From Actinomadura mexicana (lineage in GTDB: Bacteria > Actinomycetota > Actinomycetes > Streptosporangiales > Streptosporangiaceae), in assembly GCF_900188105.1 (NCBI RefSeq), contig NZ_FZNP01000001.1:868001-932000 (forward strand): DNA of 64,000 bases, in the 5' to 3' direction. Each line of letters opens with the position of its first letter. Positions within the stretch are counted from its first letter, which is position 1. Under the pieces are notes generated by a model. That model was not told the origin of the DNA, searched no databases, and saw nothing but the letters and a program-made list of their open reading frames with translations. Position numbers and translations under genes: made by a program. Of the stretch, positions 25,168 through 32,038 are shown piece by piece.

Positions 25168-25475
25168 CAGTGGACGTCTTCGCGGCCCTGGCCAGCCCCG
25201 TCCGGCGGGAGCTCACCGCCCTCCTGCTGGACGGGCCGCGGCCGGTCAACGACCTCGCCGCGCACTTCGCGATGAGCCGCCCGAGCGTGTCGGAGCACCT
25301 CAAGGTGCTGCGCGACGCCGGACTGGTCAGCGAGCGGCGCGACGGCCGGCAGCGCATCTACCGGCTGGAGCCCGCGCCCCTGCGGGAGATCTCGCAGTGG
25401 CTCACCCCGTACGAGCGTTTCTGGCGGGAGAAGCTCTCCGACCTGCGCGACCTGCTGGACGAGGAGGACCTTTGA
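25164..25475 (+). CDS. ArsR-family transcriptional repressor
   Basis: This 103-residue winged-helix repressor carries VFAALASPVRRELTALLLDGPRPVNDLAAHFAMSRPSVSEHL-type helices. No CxC metal-binding motif is visible in the recognition region, so it is unlikely to sense metals through the classical site. The GTG overlaps the preceding stop (GTGA), and its own stop overlaps the next start (TTGA). It is probably the regulator that binds the twin palindromes upstream of the operon. Confidence 0.9.
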   Translation: MTVDVFAALASPVRRELTALLLDGPRPVNDLAAHFAMSRPSVSEHLKVLRDAGLVSERRDGRQRIYRLEPAPLREISQWLTPYERFWREKLSDLRDLLDEEDL

Positions 25476-25900
25476 GCGCCGAGCGCATCGAGGTGGACGA
25501 GTTCCTGCCGCATCCGCCCGCGAAGGTGTGGCGGGCGCTCACCGATCCGGACCTGCTGGCCCGGTGGCTGATGCCGAACGACTTCAAGGCCGTCGTCGGG
25601 CACCGCTTCACGTTCACCGCCAAGCCGATCCCGGCGATCGGCTTCGACGGGACGATCGCGTGCCGCGTCCTCGACGTCGAGGACGTCCGCCTGCTCTGCA
25701 TCAGCTGGCGCGGCGGCGGCCTCGACACGACGGTGACGTGGCGGCTCGTCCCCGAGGGGCACGGCACCCGTCTCTTCGTCGAACACGCGGGCTTCGACCT
25801 GGACGACCCCGTCAACGCCCACGCCTTCCGCGGCATGGGCAGCGGCTGGCGCTCCGGCGTCCTGCGCTCCCTGCGGGATTTCCTCGCCGGCCTGCGCTGA
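25472..25900 (+). CDS. SRPBCC/AHSA1-like protein coupled to ArsR
   Basis: This is a 142-residue AHSA1-type protein: SAERIEVDEFLPHPPAKVWRALTDPDLLARWLMPNDF at the N-terminus and GMGSGWRSGVLRSLRDFLAGLR at the C-terminus. The start is a TTG overlapping the ArsR stop, preceded by GAGGAGG. ArsR plus AHSA1 pairs are a recurrent actinobacterial arrangement in which the SRPBCC protein may bind the inducer. The gene ends inside a strong terminator hairpin. Confidence 0.87.
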   Translation: MSAERIEVDEFLPHPPAKVWRALTDPDLLARWLMPNDFKAVVGHRFTFTAKPIPAIGFDGTIACRVLDVEDVRLLCISWRGGGLDTTVTWRLVPEGHGTRLFVEHAGFDLDDPVNAHAFRGMGSGWRSGVLRSLRDFLAGLR

Positions 25901-25920
25901 CCTCGGCGCAGGCCGGCGAG
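25883..25920. terminator. Strong hairpin spanning the SRPBCC stop codon
   Basis: Perfect 15-bp arms (CTCGCCGGCCTGCGC / GCGCAGGCCGGCGAG) flank an 8-nt loop that contains the TGA stop. It lies between convergent genes and probably terminates both. Confidence 0.75.
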
Positions 25921-25936
25921 ACGCCCGGAGGCGGGG

Positions 25937-27817
25937 TCAGGCGACGGGCTCCAGGGGCGGGTCGTCGGCGAACTGGGTGCGGTAGAGGTCGGCGTAGCGG
26001 CCGTCCGCGGCGAGGAGTTCCTCGTGGGTGCCGCGTTCGATGATGCGGCCGCTCTCCACGACGAGGATCAGGTCGGCGGCGCGGACGGTGGACAGGCGGT
26101 GCGCGATGACCACGGCGGTGCGGCCGTCGAGGGCCTCGGTCAGGGCCTCCTGGACCGCGGCCTCGGACGTGGAGTCGAGGTGCGCGGTGGCCTCGTCCAG
26201 GATGACGACGCGCTGGCGGGCGAGCAGGAGCCGGGCGATGGTGAGGCGCTGGCGCTCGCCGCCGGACAGGCGGTAGCCCCGCTCGCCGACGATGGTGTCG
26301 AGGCCGTCGGGCAGGCCCTCGATGAGGGCGTCGAGGCGGGCGCGGCGCAGGACGTCCCAGAGCTCCTCCTCGGGCGCCTCGGGGCGGGCCAGCAGGAGGT
26401 TCGCGCGGATCGACTCGTGGAACAGGTGCCCGTCCTGCGTCACCATGCCGAGCGTGTCGCGGATGGCCTGGAACGACAGGTCGCGGACGTCGACGCCGCC
26501 GAGCCGGACGGCGCCGGAGTCGACGTCGTAGAGGCGCGGCAGCAGCTGCGCGATCGTCGACTTGCCCGCGCCGGACGAGCCGACCAGGGCGACCATCTGG
26601 CCGGGCTCGGCGCGGAACGAGACGTCGTGCAGGACGTCGACGCCGCCGCGGGTGTCGAGGGTGGCGACCTCTTCGAGGGAGGCGAGGGAGACCTTGTCGG
26701 CGGAGGGGTAGGCGAAGGTGACGTTGTCGAACTCGACGGTCACCGGGCCCTCGGGCACGTCGCGGGGCTCGGGCTTCTCGGCGACGAGCGGCTTGAGGTC
26801 GAGCACCTCGAAGACCCGCTCGAAGCTGACGAGCGCGCTCATCACCTCGACGCGGGCGCTGGCCAGGGCGGTCAGCGGCGCGTAGAGGCGGGTGAGCAGC
26901 AGGGCGAGGGCGACGACGGCGCCCGCGTCGAGGTGGCCGCGCAGGGACAGGAACCCTCCGACGCCGTAGACGAGCGCGAGGGCGAGCGCCGAGACCATGG
27001 TGAGCGCCGTGATGAAGACGTGCTGCACCATCGCGGTGCGGACCCCGATGTCGCGGACGCGGCGGGCCCGCGCGGCGAACTCGGCCGACTCTCGGGCCGG
27101 GCGCCCGAACAGCTTCACCAGCGTCGCGCCGGGGGCGGAGAACCGCTCGGTCATCTGCGTGCTCATCGCGGCGTCGTGCGACGCGGCCTCGCGTTCGAGC
27201 TTGGCCAGGCGGCTGCCCATCCGGCGGGCCGGGAGGACGAAGACGGGCAGCAGGACCAGCGCGAGCAAGGTGATCTGCCAGGAGATGCGCACCATCACGG
27301 CGAAGGTCAGCAGCACCGTCACGAGATTGCTGACCACTCCGGAGAGGGTGTCGCTGAACGCGCGCTGGGCGCCGATCACGTCGTTGTTGAGCCGGCTCAC
27401 CAGGGCGCCGGTGCGGGTCCGGGTGAAGAACGCGACCGGCATGCGCTGGACGTGGTCGAACACGGAGGTGCGCAGGTCGAGGATCAGCCCCTCGCCGATG
27501 CGCGCGGACAACCACCGGTTGACGAGCCCGAGGGAGCCCTCGGCGAGCGCCAGAACCGCGATCACTATGGCCAGCCACACGACCGTGGACGTGGCGTCAT
27601 GGTCGACGATCGCGTTGACGACCCACCCGGCGAGGACGGGCGTCGCGACGGCGATGACCGCCATCACCACGCTGAGCAGGAGGAAGGCCGTGAGAATGCC
27701 CCGGTGCGGGCGGGCGAAGCGGGCGATGCGCCGCAGCGTCGCCCGGGAGAACGGCCTGCTGTCCCGCGCGTTCATGGCGTGGTGCAGCGACATCCACGCC
27801 GTGACTTCCATGTCCAT
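25937..27817 (-). CDS. ABC exporter, fused transmembrane and ATPase domains
   Basis: This 626-residue half-transporter of the MsbA/multidrug type has six membrane helices in residues about 35-330, then a nucleotide-binding domain. The ATPase has Walker A GSSGAGKST, signature LSGGERQR, Walker B VVILDEAT and H-loop IAHRLST. The ATG at 27817 is favoured; the frame extends 17 codons further, into the promoter. It is a stand-alone gene and would work as a homodimer. A MerR-type promoter precedes it, so drug- or stress-inducible efflux is likely (inference). Confidence 0.92.
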   Translation of the reverse strand: MDMEVTAWMSLHHAMNARDSRPFSRATLRRIARFARPHRGILTAFLLLSVVMAVIAVATPVLAGWVVNAIVDHDATSTVVWLAIVIAVLALAEGSLGLVNRWLSARIGEGLILDLRTSVFDHVQRMPVAFFTRTRTGALVSRLNNDVIGAQRAFSDTLSGVVSNLVTVLLTFAVMVRISWQITLLALVLLPVFVLPARRMGSRLAKLEREAASHDAAMSTQMTERFSAPGATLVKLFGRPARESAEFAARARRVRDIGVRTAMVQHVFITALTMVSALALALVYGVGGFLSLRGHLDAGAVVALALLLTRLYAPLTALASARVEVMSALVSFERVFEVLDLKPLVAEKPEPRDVPEGPVTVEFDNVTFAYPSADKVSLASLEEVATLDTRGGVDVLHDVSFRAEPGQMVALVGSSGAGKSTIAQLLPRLYDVDSGAVRLGGVDVRDLSFQAIRDTLGMVTQDGHLFHESIRANLLLARPEAPEEELWDVLRRARLDALIEGLPDGLDTIVGERGYRLSGGERQRLTIARLLLARQRVVILDEATAHLDSTSEAAVQEALTEALDGRTAVVIAHRLSTVRAADLILVVESGRIIERGTHEELLAADGRYADLYRTQFADDPPLEPVA

Positions 27818-27850
27818 GGAGACCCCTGTGATCGTTAGCCTGGAACAGCA

Positions 27851-27881
27851 AGCATGCGACCTCAACATTGGTTGAGGTCAA
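27851..27881 (-). promoter_or_regulatory. MerR-type promoter of the ABC exporter
   Basis: On the minus strand, -35 TTGACC (27881-27876) and -10-like CATGCT (27856-27851) are separated by 19 bp. That is the over-long spacing activated by MerR-family regulators. The spacer carries a perfect inverted repeat GACCTCAAC-ATTG-GTTGAGGTC (27858-27879). No MerR gene is adjacent. Confidence 0.7.
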
Positions 27882-27942
27882 GCCGCCGCCGGATGTCAGT
27901 ATCCCGCGGGGGTACGACGTTTCCGTGAAGGAAGGGCTGCCC

Positions 27943-29103
27943 GTGGACATCGACGAGCTCCGGTCCGACACCCCCGGCTGCGCCAGGGTGGCCCATCTCA
28001 ACAACGCCGGGGCCGCGCTGCCGCCGCGTCCCGTCATCGACGCCGTCGCCGGGCACTTCGAACTGGAGACGCTGATCGGCGGGTACGAGGCGGCCGAACG
28101 CAACGAGGCGCCCATCGCGCACTTCTACGACGCCGTGGCCCGGCTTCTGGGGGCCCGCCCTGACGAGATCGCCTTCGTGGAGAACGCCACCCGCGCGTGG
28201 GACATGGCGTTCTACGCGATCCCCTTCGCGGAAGGCGACCGCATCCTGACGACGACGAGCGAGTACTCCAGCAACGCGATCGCCTACCAGCACGTGGCGG
28301 CGGCCAAGGGCGCGCGCGTGGAGGTCGTCCCGGACGAGCCCGACGGCACTCTCTCGCTGGACGCGCTGGTGGCCGAACTGGCCAAGGGGGACGTCCGGCT
28401 GGTGTCGCTGAACCACATTCCCACGCACAACGGGCTCATCAACCCGGCCGCCGAGGTCGGGCGGCTGTGCCGTGCGCACGGCGTCCTGTACCTCCTGGAC
28501 GCGTGCCAGTCGGTGGGGCACCTCTCGGTGGACGTCGACGAGATCGGCTGCGACATCCTGTCGGCGACGGGGCGCAAGTTCCTGCGCGGCCCGCGCGGCA
28601 CCGGGTTCCTGTACGTCCGGCGCGGGATCCTGCGGACGCTCGTCCCGCCGTTCCTCGACCTCCAGGCCGCCGACTGGAAGGCGCCGGACGGGTTCGAGAT
28701 GCGCGAGGACGCCCGGCGGTTCGAGACGTGGGAACGGCACGTCGCCGGGCAGATCGGGCTGGGCGTCGCCGCCGACTACGCGGCCGACCTGGGGGCGGCG
28801 CGGATCGAGGACCGCGTCCTGGGCCTCGCCGCCCGGCTCCGGGAGGAACTGGCCGCCCGTCCCGGGATCACGGTCCTGGACAAGGGCACGCGGCCGTCCG
28901 GCATCGTCACCTTCACCGTGGACGGACGCGACCCGGCCGCCGTCAAGGCGGCGGCCAGGGAGCGGGGCGTCAACGTCAACGTGACCGACCCGCTCTCGCA
29001 CGGATACGACCCGCACGCCCGTCCAGCGGCCGTGCGGGCCTCCGTGCACTACTACAACACCGACGAGGAACTGGAGCGGCTCCTGTCCGTGCTGCCCGAG
29101 TAG
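27943..29103 (+). CDS. Class V aminotransferase-fold PLP enzyme (cysteine desulfurase/epimerase-like)
   Basis: This 386-residue PLP enzyme starts at the GTG at 27943, 7 nt after AAGGAAGGG. The PLP lysine is Lys212 in SATGRKFLRGPRGTGFLYV, the cofactor-ring Asp186 lies in LLDACQS and the substrate-loop residues are in LNNAGAALP. The family includes SufS-like desulfurases, isopenicillin-N epimerases and EgtE-like lyases. The absence of a conserved catalytic Cys loop is not something I can judge by eye. It is divergent from the exporter, has no other pathway gene beside it, and its substrate is unknown. Confidence 0.87.
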   Translation: MDIDELRSDTPGCARVAHLNNAGAALPPRPVIDAVAGHFELETLIGGYEAAERNEAPIAHFYDAVARLLGARPDEIAFVENATRAWDMAFYAIPFAEGDRILTTTSEYSSNAIAYQHVAAAKGARVEVVPDEPDGTLSLDALVAELAKGDVRLVSLNHIPTHNGLINPAAEVGRLCRAHGVLYLLDACQSVGHLSVDVDEIGCDILSATGRKFLRGPRGTGFLYVRRGILRTLVPPFLDLQAADWKAPDGFEMREDARRFETWERHVAGQIGLGVAADYAADLGAARIEDRVLGLAARLREELAARPGITVLDKGTRPSGIVTFTVDGRDPAAVKAAARERGVNVNVTDPLSHGYDPHARPAAVRASVHYYNTDEELERLLSVLPE

Positions 29104-29175
29104 GCACTGTCCGGCAGATCAGGAGTGGACGGCTTAGAGCCCGGGTTTGCCTGCGGCGCGTAATAGCATCCAGGG

Positions 29176-29574
29176 GTGCAAGCTTCAGGAACGTTCAAAG
29201 TTGCCGATTTCACCCCGACTCCGATGCCGAGCCCGGCGATCGAGACCGCGCTGCCGGTCGCTGTCGCCACGATGGAGAAGCGGTACGACGGTGACGTGGT
29301 CGGACGCTCCGCCACGTTGTTCACCTCTGCCTTCGACCACGGGACCGGCACTTACGTCGCGATGGAGTCCTTCGAGGGGACGCTTCATGACCGAGCCGGC
29401 GCCTTCAACTTCGCGCACTCTGCGACGACCCTGGGCGAAGGCATGGACAACGCGTTCTTCGTCATCGTCCCGGCGAGCGGAACGGGCGCGCTGGCCGGGA
29501 TCACCGGGACGGGCGGTATCGCCATCGATGCCGACGGCACGCACCGGATCTGGTTCGACTACGAACTCGGCTAG
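29176..29574 (+). CDS. DUF3224 family protein
   Basis: This 132-residue protein (GTG start, GGGG just upstream) has the recognisable DUF3224 sequence: ASGTFKVADFTPTP, the central SFEGTLHDRAGAFNFAHSAT and a C-terminal GITGTGGIAIDADGTHRIWFDYEL. The fold is a small beta-barrel related to allene oxide cyclase. Biological function is unknown. It is followed by a weak hairpin (CGGGGA/TCCCCG) around 29582-29605 before the convergent CBS gene. Confidence 0.85.
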   Translation: MQASGTFKVADFTPTPMPSPAIETALPVAVATMEKRYDGDVVGRSATLFTSAFDHGTGTYVAMESFEGTLHDRAGAFNFAHSATTLGEGMDNAFFVIVPASGTGALAGITGTGGIAIDADGTHRIWFDYELG

Positions 29575-29725
29575 GCATGTCCGGGGAGCATCTTTCTGAT
29601 CCCCGACCCTGCGGCGGACGGTCGAGGGGGACGGTGAGCGCCGGGGGATCCGGGTGATGGAGGTTCTCACTCACCGGCGGCTGCCAGGTCGAGTCCGCCA
29701 GTGGAGACCGGCCCGGCAGCGCCCC

Positions 29726-30145
29726 TCAGGTGTTGGAGCGTGCCGCGCTGATGTCGGCGAGCGCGGACGCCGAGTCCTTCTCGATCGCCAGGTCGCCGAT
29801 GGACACGATGCCCACCGGACGGCCGTCCTCCATGACGGGGAGCCGCCGCACGGAGCGCTCGCGCATGATCTGCGCGGCCCTGTCGAGGGAGTCGTCGGGC
29901 CCCACCGTCGCGGTCACCCTGCTGGCGATCTGACCGATCTTGGCCTGGGCGGGGTCGCCGCCCGCGGCGAGCCCGCGCACCACCAGGTCGCGGTCGGTGA
30001 CGACGCCCTTCAGGTCGTCGCCCTCCGCCACCAGGACCGCACCGATCTCCTCGTCGCGCATCGCACGCGCCACGGTCACGATGTCGAGCTCCGGCGACAC
30101 CGACGTGGGCGAGCCGGTCATGATGTCGCGGACTTTCGTGGCCAT
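29726..30145 (-). CDS. CBS-domain-pair protein
   Basis: This 139-residue protein is made of two CBS motifs (about residues 8-60 and 72-128), the second containing the typical VRRLPVMEDGRPVGIVSIGDLA. CBS pairs bind adenine nucleotides and act as energy-state sensors or regulate partners. No other domain is present. The ATG follows AAGGAG. It is monocistronic, downstream of the LCP gene on the same strand. Confidence 0.9.
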   Translation of the reverse strand: MATKVRDIMTGSPTSVSPELDIVTVARAMRDEEIGAVLVAEGDDLKGVVTDRDLVVRGLAAGGDPAQAKIGQIASRVTATVGPDDSLDRAAQIMRERSVRRLPVMEDGRPVGIVSIGDLAIEKDSASALADISAARSNT

Positions 30146-30213
30146 CGCTCACTCCTTGCTCGTGGGTCGCAGCCGGGGGCGATTCGGCCCCTACCCGCAG
30201 ACGGGGGGCTCAC

Positions 30214-31248
30214 TCATCGCGTCCGGAACGGCGCGAGCACCCTGCGGGCGGCGGCCTCGTCCACCACGAGCCGGTTCATGTCCGAGGGCGCGGGACGGAC
30301 CGGAATCGTGGCCGCGGCGACCCCGCCGCTCCCGTCGAACCCGCGCGCGAGCGTGCGCAGCGCCCCGGCGTCCAGTCTCGGCGTGCTCTCGACCGAGTCG
30401 GCCACGACGGCGAGGAAGCGCGCGAACCTCAGCGGGTTCTCCGCCATGAGCTTCTCGGCCTGCCGCGCCAGCGAGGCGAGGAACCGCTGCTGGCGTTCGA
30501 CGCGGTCCAGGTCGGAGCCGTCCCCGAGGCCGTGCCGGACCCGGACGTAGGCGAGGGCCTGCGCCCCTTTCAGCCGTTGCCGGCCGGCTGGGACCCTCAG
30601 CCCGGAGCCGGGATCGTCGACCGCCCTCGGCAGCGTCACCTCGACCCCGCCGAGCGCGTCCACCACCCGCGTGAACCCGCCGAAGTCGATCACCACGGTC
30701 TGGTCGACCCGGACGCCGGCCAGTGCCTCCACCGTCCTGCGCGTGCAGGCGGCGCCGCCCAGCGGGAACGCCGTGTTGACCGTCGCCTGCCGCGCCGGGT
30801 TCCGGCCGCAGGCGGGGATGCGCACGAGCACGTCCCGCGGGATGCTCACCAGCTGCGGCCTCTTCCGGTCGGCGGGGACGTGCACGAGCAGCAGGGTGTC
30901 CGAGCGCTGCGCGCCGCCGTGGCGGGCGTCCAGCCCGATGACCAGCACGTTCATCGCCCTCGCGGCAGTGGGCGCGGTCGAGCCGGTCGCCGCGGGCCTC
31001 GCGTCGCGCCTGTGCAGCACCACCGCCGGGACGAGGATCGCCGCCGCCGTCACCGCCGCGACCACGCCGAGCAGCGTCCAGCGCACCGTGCCCGTCCAGC
31101 GCACCGTGCCCATCCAGCGCACCGTGCCGCGGCGCCCGCGCCGCGCCCCGTCCAGCAGCCGGTTCCGCTGCCGGGCGAGGGACGGCGGCGGCTCGTGCTC
31201 CAGGTCGCGGCCGAGGCCGCGGATCAGGTCCAGGTCGTCCACGCTCAC
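30214..31248 (-). CDS. LytR-CpsA-Psr (LCP) family cell-wall glycopolymer ligase
   Basis: This 344-residue protein has a cytoplasmic N-terminus (about 57 residues), one membrane helix (about residues 58-80) and an extracellular LCP domain (NVLVIGLDAR..SDTLLLVH, LVSIPRDV, AYVRVRHGLGDGSDLDRVERQQRFL). LCP enzymes attach teichoic-acid-like or arabinogalactan-like polymers to peptidoglycan. The GTG at 31248 overlaps the stop of the ECF sigma gene (GTGA), so the two are coupled. Just before the membrane helix is a threefold GTVRW repeat. GTG 31242 is an alternative start with better ribosome-site spacing. Confidence 0.9.
   Translation of the reverse strand: MSVDDLDLIRGLGRDLEHEPPPSLARQRNRLLDGARRGRRGTVRWMGTVRWTGTVRWTLLGVVAAVTAAAILVPAVVLHRRDARPAATGSTAPTAARAMNVLVIGLDARHGGAQRSDTLLLVHVPADRKRPQLVSIPRDVLVRIPACGRNPARQATVNTAFPLGGAACTRRTVEALAGVRVDQTVVIDFGGFTRVVDALGGVEVTLPRAVDDPGSGLRVPAGRQRLKGAQALAYVRVRHGLGDGSDLDRVERQQRFLASLARQAEKLMAENPLRFARFLAVVADSVESTPRLDAGALRTLARGFDGSGGVAAATIPVRPAPSDMNRLVVDEAAARRVLAPFRTR
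31075..31128. repeat. Three tandem 18-bp repeats inside the LCP gene
   Basis: On the plus strand the unit CCAGCGCACCGTGCCCGT occurs three times with few differences. It encodes (GTVRW[MT]) x3 immediately before the membrane helix. It preserves frame and looks like slippage expansion. Confidence 0.85.
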
Positions 31249-31823
31249 GCCTCCTCGCGCGTCGGGTCGGTGTCGCCGAGCGCCGCGCGCACCTTGCGCC
31301 GCGCCCGGTTGAGGCGGGAGCGGACCGTGCCGACCGGGATGCCGAGCGCCCGCGCCGCCTCCTCGTAGGACAGGTCGCCCCAGGCCACCAGCAGCAGGAC
31401 GTCCAGGTCGCGGCGCGCCAGGCCGGACAGCGCCGCCGCCAGCGCGGGACGGGTGGCCGACGCGGTCACCCCCGCCGCCACGCGGTCGTCGGGTCCCTCC
31501 ACCGGACCGTCCACGGGGCTGCGCCGCAGCGCCCGGTAGCGCGCGGCCTCCGCCCGGTGATGCCGCGCGACCAGCTTCGTCGCGATGCCGAACAGCCACG
31601 GCCGCGCGTCCCGCTGCTCCAGGTCGTAGCGGTGCCGCTTGCTAAACGCGACAAGGAACGTCTCCCCGACGACGTCCTCCGCGGCCTCCCCGAGCCTGCG
31701 GGAGACGTACCGGTAGAGCATCGCCGAATAGCGGTCGAACAGCGCGGCGAACGCCTCGGGATCGGCGAGCGAACGCTCGATGAGAGCGGCGTCGCACTCC
31801 CGAGCCGTCGGGGGAACGGTCAT
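31245..31823 (-). CDS. ECF RNA polymerase sigma factor
   Basis: This 192-residue sigma factor has region 2 (FAALFDRYSAMLYRYVSRRLGEAAEDVVGETFLVAF, then ARPWLFGIATKLVARHHR) and region 4 (LLLVAWGDLSYEEAARALGIPVGTVRSRLNRARRKVRAAL). It is co-translated with the LCP ligase, which may act in an envelope-stress response it controls. No classical zinc anti-sigma factor is adjacent. The LCP protein's cytoplasmic N-terminus could conceivably serve that role (speculation). ATG 31823 is preferred; ATG 31835 is possible. Confidence 0.88.
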   Translation of the reverse strand: MTVPPTARECDAALIERSLADPEAFAALFDRYSAMLYRYVSRRLGEAAEDVVGETFLVAFSKRHRYDLEQRDARPWLFGIATKLVARHHRAEAARYRALRRSPVDGPVEGPDDRVAAGVTASATRPALAAALSGLARRDLDVLLLVAWGDLSYEEAARALGIPVGTVRSRLNRARRKVRAALGDTDPTREEA

Positions 31824-32038
31824 CGCGGCCACCATGGCATGCGCACCGGGCCTTCCCGTGCGGGGACGTTGTCAGCGATGTATCTCCGCAACCCGCGCTC
31901 CAGGTTCATGGCGACACGGCGCGCGCCGATACGGATCCCGGCGAACCTTCCCGATAAAATGCGCATCCTCTATGTGCACGGGGTTGTCGGCAGGACCGCT
32001 CCGCCGCCTGTCGGGGAACGAGCAGAGGGGGTCTGCAC

